Below, in pieces: positions 1 to 5,141 of a stretch of DNA of 5,141 nt. This DNA is from Caulobacter sp. B11 (GTDB lineage: Bacteria; Pseudomonadota; Alphaproteobacteria; Caulobacterales; Caulobacteraceae), in the NCBI RefSeq assembly GCF_002737765.1, contig NZ_PEGG01000106.1, positions 1 to 5,141 on the forward strand, in the 5' to 3' direction. The translations under genes and the position numbers were made by a program. The notes under the pieces are model-generated. The model made no database searches. It had not been told where the DNA came from and saw only the letters and a program-made list of their open reading frames with translations. Within the stretch, counting starts at the first letter, position 1. Each line of letters opens with the position of its first letter.

Positions 1-931
1 TCCGCGCGCCGTCGCCATAGACGCTTTGCAGGATCGGATCGATCGTCGCGCGGTTGGCGTCGAAATTGGTCAGCCACTGCTCGGCGGTGCGGGCATAGTG
101 CGCGCCGCTCCAGCGCCAGTCGTGCTCGACCGTGAACAGGTCGGGGAACTGGCCCGGCAGGTCGTGGCTGGGCATGACGCCGCCGGTGAAGAAGTACTGG
201 GCGATCCAGTCGGCCGGATCGTCGACGTCGAACCGGTAGGGGGCGTTGCGATGGGTGAAGACGTGCAGGAACAGTAGGCCGTCGGGCCGCAGCCAGCCGT
301 TCACCCGGGTCAGCAGGGCCCGCCAGTTGGACATGTGCTCGAACATCTCGACCGAGACCACGCGATCAAAGCGCAGGTCGCCCGGACCCTGGGGCGAGAA
401 GTCGTTCATGTCGGCGGTGATCACCGTCAGATTGGTCAGACCCCGCTCGGCGGCCCGGCCTTCGATGAAGGCCCGCTGCGAGGCCGAGTTCGAGACCGAG
501 GTGATCCGGGAATTGGGAAACCTGTGGGCCATCCACAGCGACAGCGAGCCCCAGCCGCAGCCCAGTTCCAGGACGTCCTGGCCGTCGCGCAGGTCGGCGT
601 GCAGCTCGGTCTGGCGCAGGGCGGCGACCTCGCCTTCGGCCAGGGTGGTTGCGCCAGGCGGATACAGGCCGCTGGAATATTTCAGGTTCGGGCCCAGGAC
701 GCGCTCGAAGAAGGCGGCCGGCATCTCATAGTGCTGGGCGTTGGCGGCGTCGGTGTGGACGGCGATCGGATGGCGGTCCATGTCGCGGGCGAAGGCGGCG
801 CTGAGCTCGGGCGTGGCGCCCGACAGCCGCCGACGGGCGTCGCCGACCAGAAAGCCGATGGCGGCGCGCGAGACCAGGTCGGGCACCGGGGCGTCTTCGA
901 AGGCGTGGATGGCGGCCTTGACCAGGCTCAT
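1..931 (-). CDS. SAM-dependent methyltransferase, cyclopropane-fatty-acyl-phospholipid synthase / CNMT-like family (C-terminus missing)
   Basis: The frame is open from an ATG at 931 to the left edge, giving 310 residues without the C-terminus. Homologues run to roughly 350-400 residues. Family signs in order: HYEMPAAFFERVLGPNLKYSSGLY-like region at residues 67-90, SAM motif I LELGCGWG at 121-128, an SNSASQR segment at 148-154, the VEMFEHM motif at 194-200 (acidic and His residues equivalent to the active site region of CFA synthases), and FFTGGVMPSHDLP at 247-259, followed by HYARTAEQW at 278-286. GCGWG, SNS..QR.FIE and YFFTGG.MPS are closer to plant coclaurine N-methyltransferase-like proteins than to E. 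coli Cfa, so the acceptor may be an unsaturated acyl chain of a phospholipid (inferred from context) or something else. AAGGAG at 942-937, five bases before the ATG, supports the start. It is transcribed divergently from the flavoprotein/DUF1365 pair. Family is firm; substrate is not. Confidence 0.93.
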   Translation of the reverse strand, partial: MSLVKAAIHAFEDAPVPDLVSRAAIGFLVGDARRRLSGATPELSAAFARDMDRHPIAVHTDAANAQHYEMPAAFFERVLGPNLKYSSGLYPPGATTLAEGEVAALRQTELHADLRDGQDVLELGCGWGSLSLWMAHRFPNSRITSVSNSASQRAFIEGRAAERGLTNLTVITADMNDFSPQGPGDLRFDRVVSVEMFEHMSNWRALLTRVNGWLRPDGLLFLHVFTHRNAPYRFDVDDPADWIAQYFFTGGVMPSHDLPGQFPDLFTVEHDWRWSGAHYARTAEQWLTNFDANRATIDPILQSVYGDGAR

Positions 932-936
932 GGGCT

Positions 937-942
937 CTCCTT
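937..942 (-). promoter_or_regulatory. Shine-Dalgarno site of the methyltransferase gene
   Basis: On the minus strand the bases read AAGGAG, then five bases (AGCCC), then the ATG at 931-929. Match and spacing are near ideal, which fixes this start. Confidence 0.8.
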
Positions 943-966
943 GTTCGTCTGGCGTCAGGATCGCCT

Positions 967-997
967 CAGCTACGCGCGCGTTCCCACACTGGATGCA
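967..997 (-). promoter_or_regulatory. Candidate ECF-type promoter for the methyltransferase gene
   Basis: Reading the minus strand, TGCATCC (997-991) is followed by 15 bases and then GCGTAGCTG (975-967). The ATG lies 35 bases further on. The same two elements at the same spacing occur on the other strand facing the opposite gene, and the spacers between them are not conserved, as expected for two promoters read by one sigma factor. TGCATCC resembles the TGATCC -35 element of sigmaE/ChrR (ECF11) promoters, and CGTAG resembles an ECF -10. Assignment to that sigma factor is inference. No sigma factor gene is in the window. Confidence 0.45.
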
Positions 998-998
998 C

Positions 999-1028
999 GC
1001 GTCCGAAACGGCTCCGGTTGCGTAGCTG
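999..1028 (+). promoter_or_regulatory. Candidate ECF-type promoter for the flavoprotein-DUF1365 operon
   Basis: GCGTCC (999-1004), 15 bases, then GCGTAGCTG (1020-1028); the start codon follows 39 bases later. It mirrors the minus-strand element: the two -35-like boxes abut around a dyad centre at 997/998, and the two -10-like boxes are identical over 9 bases. This predicts a transcript start near 1031-1035 and a short leader of about 35 bases. The -35 match to TGATCC is weaker here than on the other strand. An alternative reading is a pair of activator or repressor half-sites. Confidence 0.42.
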
Positions 1029-1061
1029 TGGAGCCGCGCCGATCTGGCGCCTCAACCGGAG
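1012..1061. repeat. Perfect 9-bp inverted repeat spanning the operon leader
   Basis: CTCCGGTTG at 1012-1020 is the exact reverse complement of CAACCGGAG at 1053-1061; the arms are separated by 32 bases. The right arm contains the GGAG ribosome binding site (1058-1061). Inside the loop, GCGCC (1036-1040) and GGCGC (1046-1050) can form a smaller hairpin around GATCT, extended by GAG/CTC (1031-1033 with 1051-1053) across a two-base bulge. If transcription starts near 1031 only the inner hairpin is in the RNA, so the outer repeat would act, if at all, as a DNA site. It could be chance in GC-rich DNA. Confidence 0.4.
1058..1061 (+). promoter_or_regulatory. Ribosome binding site favouring a TTG start
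   Basis: GGAG ends six bases before TTG at 1068. The next in-frame ATG at 1083 has no purine-rich stretch at a useful distance. This favours the TTG start, which adds only five residues (fMet-PSQS). Confidence 0.5.
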
Positions 1062-1067
1062 TTCGAC

Positions 1068-2410
1068 TTGCCCTCGCAATCTATGCCCCAGCGCCAGAGC
1101 ATCGCCGTGATCGGCGCCGGCATTTCGGGCCTGTCGGCCGCCTGGCTGCTGTCCAAGCGCCATGACGTGACCCTGTACGAGGCCGACGGACGGCTGGGTG
1201 GCCACGCCAATACGGTCGAGATCGAGGGCGTGCCGGTCGATACTGGCTTCATCGTCTATAACGAGCCGAACTATCCCAACCTGACGGCCCTGTTCGCCCA
1301 TCTCCAGGTGCCGACCGCCGACAGCGACATGTCGTTCGGCGTGTCGCTGGACGACGGCGCGCTGGAATACAGCAGCAACAACCTGCTGGCCCAGCGCCGC
1401 AACCTGTTCAATCCGCGCTATCTGAAGATGCTGCTGGACGTGACCCGCTTCTACAAGGCCGGGGCCCGCGACGTGGCGCGGCTGGAGGCGGGCGGCCTGT
1501 GCCGTCTGGACGACTATTTTCGCCAGCAAGGCTTTGGCCGGGCCTTCCTGGAAGATCACCTGCTGCCCCAGGCCGCCGCCATCTGGTCGACCTCGATGCG
1601 CGACATCGGTGAGTTTCCGGCCGCCGCCTTCCTGCGCTTCTTCGACAATCACGGCCTGATGCTGCCGATCGACAAGCGGCCGATCTGGCGGACGGTGGTC
1701 GGGGCAGCCAGCAATATGTCCGTCGCCTGTCGGCGGACTTCCAGGGAACGGTGCTGGTCGGCCGGCCCGTGCGCCAGGTGATCCGCGCGCCGGACGGCGT
1801 CTCGATCGAGGACGCCACGGGCGAGACCCGCCGCTTCGATCAGGTCGTCGTCGCCGCCCATGCCGACCAGGCCCTGCGGATGCTGGACCGGCCCAGCGCC
1901 GAGGAAAGCCGCGTGCTCGGCGCCTTCCGCTACAGTCAGAACCGCGCGGTGCTGCATCGCGATCCGCGCCTGATGCCGCGCCGCAAGGCCGCCTGGGCCA
2001 GCTGGAACCATGTGGGCAAGCGCGGCGAGGGCGGCGAGGGCGGGGTGACCTACTGGATGAACCGGCTGCAGCCGCTGGACTCGGCTGATCCTTACTTCCT
2101 GTCTCTGAACCCCGAGCAGGGCGACGAGATCCAGGCCAACCTGCACGATCAGGTCTATGAGCATCCGCTGTTCGACGGCCCGGCCATGCTGGCCCAGCGC
2201 GAGCTGTGGTCGCTGCAGGGCGCCAACCGCACCTGGTTCGCCGGGGCCTATTTCGGGTCGGGCTTCCACGAGGACGGCCTGCAGGCGGGCCTGGCCGTGG
2301 CCGAACAGCTGGGCGGCGTGCATCGGCCGTGGCTGACGCCCAATCCGTCGAACCGCATCTTCATCACCCCGCCAGCCGAGGCCGAGCCCCAGGCCCGCGT
2401 CGTCGCATGA
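1068..2410 (+). CDS. NAD(P)/FAD-binding amine-oxidase-like oxidoreductase (COG2907 type), frameshifted by one missing G
   Basis: Two open frames together make one normal family member. Positions 1068-1705 encode the N-terminal half and about 1706-2410 the rest in the -1 frame. Restoring one G in the run 1701-1704 turns VVGAASNMSVA into the expected VVGGSQQYVRRLSADFQG and gives a 447-residue protein of usual family length. Visible motifs: dinucleotide-binding IGAGISG at residues 15-21, ribose-binding Glu38 in LYEAD, GRLGGHANT at 41-49, and a C-terminal FAD-binding WFAGAYFGSGFHEDGLQAG segment typical of this family. As written, translation stops at 1779-1781 after 237 residues. Start is TTG 1068 (GGAG six bases upstream) or ATG 1083. 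The stop overlaps the ATG of the DUF1365 gene. The family is assigned to oxidation or desaturation of lipid-like substrates by context; the reaction is unproven. I judge the break a sequence error more likely than a true pseudogene, because the downstream half shows no further damage. Confidence 0.9.
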
Positions 2411-3171
2411 GGTCAGGGCTCTACAGCGGGGTCGTCGTCCATGGCCGCACCCGGCCCCGGCGTCACCGCCTGAGCTATCGCATCTTCATGCTGGCCCTCG
2501 ATCTGGACGAGATCGACGGGCTGGCGGCGCGGCTGAGCCTGTTCTCGCACAATCGCTGGAACCTGGTTTCACTGTGGGACCGCGACTTCGCCGGCCGCGT
2601 CCGGGCGCCGATCCGGCCGCAGATCGAGGCCAAGCTGGCCGAGGCCGGTTTCGACCTGGCCGGCGGAGCGATCACCCTGCTGTGCATGCCGCGCCTGCTG
2701 GGGCATGGCTTCAACCCGCTGAGCGTCTATTTCTGCCACGACCGCGACGGGCGGCTGGCGGCTACCGTCCATGCGGTGCGCAACACGTTTGGCGAAAAGC
2801 ACGACTATGTGCTGGCGGTCGAGCCGTCGTCGCCCGACGCGCACGTGCGCCAAGCCTGCGGCAAGAGCTTCCACGTCTCGCCCTTCATGCCGATGGACCT
2901 GGACTACCAGTTCGACCTGCTGCCGCCCGGCGAGCGGGTCAGTATCGGGGTGAGCGTGCTTGACGACGAGGGCCTGCTGCTGGCCGCCAGCTTCGCCGGC
3001 CAGCGCGCGGACCTGACCGACAAGGCCCTGCTCAGGGCGGTCCTGGGCCACCCCTGGCAGTTGGCCGGCGTCTTGGCGGCGATCCACTGGGAGGCCGTCA
3101 AGCTGGTGCTCAAGGGCTTCCGGCTGTTTCCCAATCCGGGTCCGCCGGCGCTGGGATCGCCGGCGAAATAA
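2407..3171 (+). CDS. DUF1365 domain-containing protein
   Basis: This 254-residue protein covers the whole DUF1365 family. Diagnostic segments are RTRPRRHRLSYRIFML (14-29), HNRWNLVSLWDRDF (48-61), LGHGFNPLSVYFCHD (98-112), VRNTFGEKHDYVL (124-136), KSFHVSPFMPMDLDYQF (153-169) and HWEAVKLVLKGFRLF near the end. No signal peptide or clear membrane helix is seen. The ATG overlaps the upstream stop (ATGA, 2407-2410) and has no Shine-Dalgarno site of its own, so translation is probably coupled to the flavoprotein gene. DUF1365 has no established reaction that I know of; its near-constant company with FAD oxidoreductases and CFA-synthase-like enzymes implies a role in acyl-lipid modification. Longer upstream in-frame starts would lie inside the flavoprotein gene and are not supported. 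Confidence 0.95.
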   Translation: MRSGLYSGVVVHGRTRPRRHRLSYRIFMLALDLDEIDGLAARLSLFSHNRWNLVSLWDRDFAGRVRAPIRPQIEAKLAEAGFDLAGGAITLLCMPRLLGHGFNPLSVYFCHDRDGRLAATVHAVRNTFGEKHDYVLAVEPSSPDAHVRQACGKSFHVSPFMPMDLDYQFDLLPPGERVSIGVSVLDDEGLLLAASFAGQRADLTDKALLRAVLGHPWQLAGVLAAIHWEAVKLVLKGFRLFPNPGPPALGSPAK

Positions 3172-3176
3172 GGCGT

Positions 3177-4325
3177 TTAGCGGCCGCCGCGGGTCAGGGC
3201 CCGGTATTCGACCAGCCGCTCCTTGTCGCGCCGCACCTGGTCGGCGACGGCGTTGTCGAGATCGAGCGAGGCGTAGCGCACCCAGTTCTCGACCCCCAGC
3301 TTGTCCTGAACGGCCGAGGTCGGGGTCTGCCAGCGGAAATAGGACACGAAGGTCACCACACCGGCCAGCAGCACCGACAGGGCTTGAAGGCCCCGGAAGG
3401 CGGCCTGATGGCCCTCGGGGGCGGGCTGGATCAGGAAAAGGCCCAGCCAGACCAGCAGGATCAGCGGCGTCAGGAAGCGCATGAACCAGCGCATCCAGTA
3501 GCGCTCGCGGCGCACGCGCCACAGCTCCATCTGGACGTACTTCTCCAGATATTCCATCCGCGCGCCCAGCCACAGGGTCAGGCGGGTCAGATACATGGCC
3601 CTCTGGCCCCAGCCCTTGCCGTCCTGCTGGAACTCGGTCTCGGCCTGGTCGGCCATGGCCCGGCCGCTGGTGAACAGGTTCTGCAGCTCGCGGGTGCGCT
3701 GCACGATCTCGCGCGACAGCTGGTAGGAGTCGTTCTCCAGCTTGAACCGGTACTGGGTGAACAGGATCGCCTGGGCGGCCCAGTAGAGCCCGAACACCGC
3801 CAGCATGGCCCCGGCCGCCAGGCCGGCCCCGCCCAGGTCCGAGCCCGTCCAGCGGCTGAACCAGCTGGGGCCCAGCAGGGTCAGGGCGGCGAAGGCGATC
3901 AGGGCTAGGCCCTGGCTGACGCGCTTGACCGCCACATGGATGCGCAGGGCGTCGAACACCCTGCGGCCATAGCTGTAGATGCCGCTGCGCAGGTCGGCGT
4001 CGATCGGGAAACGCTCCTCGATCTGGCGGGCGTACAGCACGTGGAAGCGGTCGGGCTTGCCGTCGGTTTCCCAGAACGGAAAGATGTCCAGCGGCTGGTT
4101 GAAATACTCGTCGATATGGGCCGAGACCTGGGCCTGGGCGGCCGGGTCGTGCGAGAAATATTCGCTGTCCTGGATCGGCGTCAGGATGCCGTCGGCCGAG
4201 CGCAGGGCGCCCGAGCGCGGCGGCGGCGTGGCCGGCGGCGTGGCGCGGTTGGGCAGATCGGCGGCGCCCGGCGGCGGCGGCGTCGGCCCCGTCGATGGGG
4301 CCGGATGGTGTTCTTGGTCAGACAT
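3177..4325 (-). CDS. Predicted four-helix membrane protein of unknown function
   Basis: I do not recognise this 382-residue protein with certainty. From the ATG at 4325 it has a disordered Pro/Ala-rich N-terminus (residues 8-40), a soluble segment with PIQDSEYFSHDPAAQ and PLDIFPFWETDGKPDRFH, then a hydrophobic hairpin (about 136-156 and 165-189). A long charged helical region follows (190-282; EYLEKYVQMELWRVRRERYW), then a second hairpin (284-300 and 308-330) and a charged C-terminal helix (335-378). Both hairpins follow a basic amphipathic stretch, so it may be an internal duplication. Pairs of helices with a helical tail recall SLATT/DUF4231-type proteins, but the resemblance is only architectural. 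A TTG at 4334 would add three residues (MTG). GGGAG at 4337-4341 lies 11 bases from the ATG and 2 from the TTG, deciding neither clearly. It follows trmFO on the same strand after 129 bases, probably as a separate unit. The stop faces the DUF1365 stop across five bases. Confidence 0.85.
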   Translation of the reverse strand: MSDQEHHPAPSTGPTPPPPGAADLPNRATPPATPPPRSGALRSADGILTPIQDSEYFSHDPAAQAQVSAHIDEYFNQPLDIFPFWETDGKPDRFHVLYARQIEERFPIDADLRSGIYSYGRRVFDALRIHVAVKRVSQGLALIAFAALTLLGPSWFSRWTGSDLGGAGLAAGAMLAVFGLYWAAQAILFTQYRFKLENDSYQLSREIVQRTRELQNLFTSGRAMADQAETEFQQDGKGWGQRAMYLTRLTLWLGARMEYLEKYVQMELWRVRRERYWMRWFMRFLTPLILLVWLGLFLIQPAPEGHQAAFRGLQALSVLLAGVVTFVSYFRWQTPTSAVQDKLGVENWVRYASLDLDNAVADQVRRDKERLVEYRALTRGGR

Positions 4326-4385
4326 GCCCGTCAAACGCTCCCAGACCTGCGCGCGACCCTAGGACAAGCCTGCCTCGGGGCCGAT

Positions 4386-4410
4386 GGTCTTCGCGTCACG
4401 AGCGAAGACC
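4386..4410 (-). terminator. Hairpin between trmFO and the membrane-protein gene
   Basis: GGTCTTCGC (4386-4394) and GCGAAGACC (4402-4410) pair perfectly around a seven-base loop. It sits 44 bases after the trmFO stop and 60 bases before the next start. No T-run follows on either strand, so it is not a classical intrinsic terminator; it may be a terminator without U-tract, an RNA 3'-end stabiliser, or a dyad operator for the downstream gene. Confidence 0.4.
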
Positions 4411-4454
4411 TGGCTCAGCTATCGCCGTCAACCGCCCGGCGGGGCAAGTGAAGA

Positions 4455-5141
4455 TTAGGACAGATCGGCCTGGGCCGCCGCCAGCCACAGATCCAGATCG
4501 GCCAGGGCCCGCAGGCTCATCAGGTGCTTCTTGGCCCGGCCGCGCTCCTTCAACGGGATCTTGACGCCGTCCTCGCCGATCTTGGGCGTCTCCATCGGTG
4601 GCAGAAGACCGTAATTGATGTTCATCGGTTGGAAGCTGGACTTGCCGCCCGCCTCGGCGGCGATGTGGCCGCCGGTGACGTGGTCGACCAGGGCCCCCAG
4701 GGCGGTGGTGGCCGGCGGCGCCGTCAGAGTCCGGCCCAGGCGCTCGGCGGCGGCGAAGCGGCCGGCCAGCAGGCCGGTGGCGGCGCTTTCGACATAGCCC
4801 TCGACCCCGGTCATCTGGCCGGCGAAGCGCAGGCGCGGCGCGACCTTCATCCGCAGGGACCGGTCCAGCAGCCGCGGGCTGTTGATGAAGGTGTTGCGGT
4901 GCAGGCCGCCCAGCCGCGCAAACTGGGCGTTTTTCAGCCCGGAATCATCCGAAACACCTCGGCCTGGGCGCCATGCTTCAGCTTGGTCTGGAAGCCGACC
5001 ATGTTCCACAATGTCCCCCAGGGCGTTGTCCTGGCGCAGCTGGACGATGGCGTGGGCCTTGACCAGCGGGTCGCGCGGATTGGTCAGGCCGACCGGCTTC
5101 ATCGGCCCGTGGCGCAGGGTCTCGCGGCCGCGCTCGGCCAT
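4455..5141 (-). CDS. trmFO: Methylenetetrahydrofolate--tRNA-(uracil-54-C5)-methyltransferase TrmFO, C-terminal part, with two compensating indels
   Basis: TrmFO is the folate/FAD-dependent enzyme that makes m5U54 (ribothymidine) in the tRNA T-loop. The 228 visible residues are the C-terminal half of a protein of about 450-480; the N-terminal FAD motif lies beyond the right edge, and the apparent first Met is internal. Family marks: [19 protein letters not shown] (1-19), [21 protein letters not shown] (69-89), [24 protein letters not shown] (104-127) and [10 protein letters not shown] (173-182). Residues 43-68 ([18 protein letters not shown]...) do not fit the family. In another frame the same bases read [20 protein letters not shown] then FRMIPG, which does fit. 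An extra base in the C-run 5015-5019 and a missing G beside 4937 explain this. The frame stays open because the two shifts cancel. Function is certain; the visible middle segment is probably misread sequence. Confidence 0.95.
   Translation of the reverse strand: MAERGRETLRHGPMKPVGLTNPRDPLVKAHAIVQLRQDNALGDIVEHGRLPDQAEAWRPGRGVSDDSGLKNAQFARLGGLHRNTFINSPRLLDRSLRMKVAPRLRFAGQMTGVEGYVESAATGLLAGRFAAAERLGRTLTAPPATTALGALVDHVTGGHIAAEAGGKSSFQPMNINYGLLPPMETPKIGEDGVKIPLKERGRAKKHLMSLRALADLDLWLAAAQADLS

Noticed and set aside
960..984. GGAAC-N16-CGAT on the minus strand as a sigmaT-like (general stress) promoter
   Set aside because: The -10 differs from CGTT, the element has no mirror image on the other strand, and it overlaps the better-supported paired elements. 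It remains a weak alternative.
335..1165. Long plus-strand open frame (276 codons) over the methyltransferase gene
   Set aside because: It is antisense to a gene with clear motifs, has low-complexity Gly/Arg/Val/Gln-rich composition, and crosses the divergent control region. Long antisense frames are expected at this GC content.
1698..1706. Programmed -1 frameshift in the flavoprotein
   Set aside because: There is no X XXY YYZ slippery sequence, and the family is normally encoded in one frame.
2569..3573. Minus-strand open frame (334 codons) over DUF1365 and the end of the membrane-protein gene
   Set aside because: It is Arg/Pro/Ala-rich with no recognisable motif, and it overlaps two well-supported genes.
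4218..4250. GGC/GTGG-rich short repeats in the start of the membrane-protein gene
   Set aside because: They are codon-level low complexity from Pro/Ala codons in the disordered N-terminus, not a tandem repeat of separate interest.
3384..4451. Plus-strand frames over the membrane-protein gene
   Set aside because: They are Gly/Gln/His-rich shadows; the minus strand has helix-forming, membrane-type composition and a sensible start.
1..5141. CRISPR array, insertion sequence, tRNA or rRNA genes, phage or defence modules
   Set aside because: Nothing in the window supports any of these: no regularly spaced repeats, no transposase motifs and no tRNA-like folds were noticed.

Overview
The window looks like chromosomal DNA of a high-GC alphaproteobacterium, most likely of the Caulobacter/Phenylobacterium group. 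This rests on strong G/C bias at third codon positions, an alphaproteobacterial-type TrmFO, and the grouping of a flavin oxidoreductase, a DUF1365 protein and a cyclopropane-synthase-like methyltransferase. The genus is a guess from sequence style, not from a search.

Layout, left to right. Positions 1-931 (minus) hold most of a SAM-dependent methyltransferase of the cyclopropane-fatty-acid-synthase / coclaurine-N-methyltransferase-like family; its C-terminus runs off the left edge. A 136-bp divergent control region (932-1067) contains what looks like two back-to-back promoters built from the same two elements. Rightward from it run an NAD(P)/FAD-binding amine-oxidase-like protein (1068-2410), broken by one missing G at 1701-1704, and a DUF1365 protein (2407-3171) overlapping it by ATGA. 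Five bases separate that pair from a convergent gene for a four-helix membrane protein of unknown function (4325-3177, minus). Upstream of that gene, after a 129-bp gap with a perfect 9-bp-stem hairpin, lies the C-terminal part of trmFO (5141-4455, minus), which carries two compensating single-base indels and runs off the right edge.

How the genes fit together. Methyltransferase, flavoprotein and DUF1365 form a widely conserved neighbourhood linked to modification of unsaturated acyl chains in membrane lipids. In several Proteobacteria it belongs to the singlet-oxygen sigmaE-ChrR (ECF11) response. The matching promoter-like elements facing both ways suggest that one sigma factor switches on both arms of this divergon. 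trmFO is a housekeeping tRNA T54 methylation gene and appears unrelated.

Three single-base length differences, two of them in homopolymers and one beside a GGCC-type context, make sequencing or assembly error the simplest explanation for the broken frames. I see no CRISPR array, mobile element, rRNA or tRNA gene, or obvious defence system.
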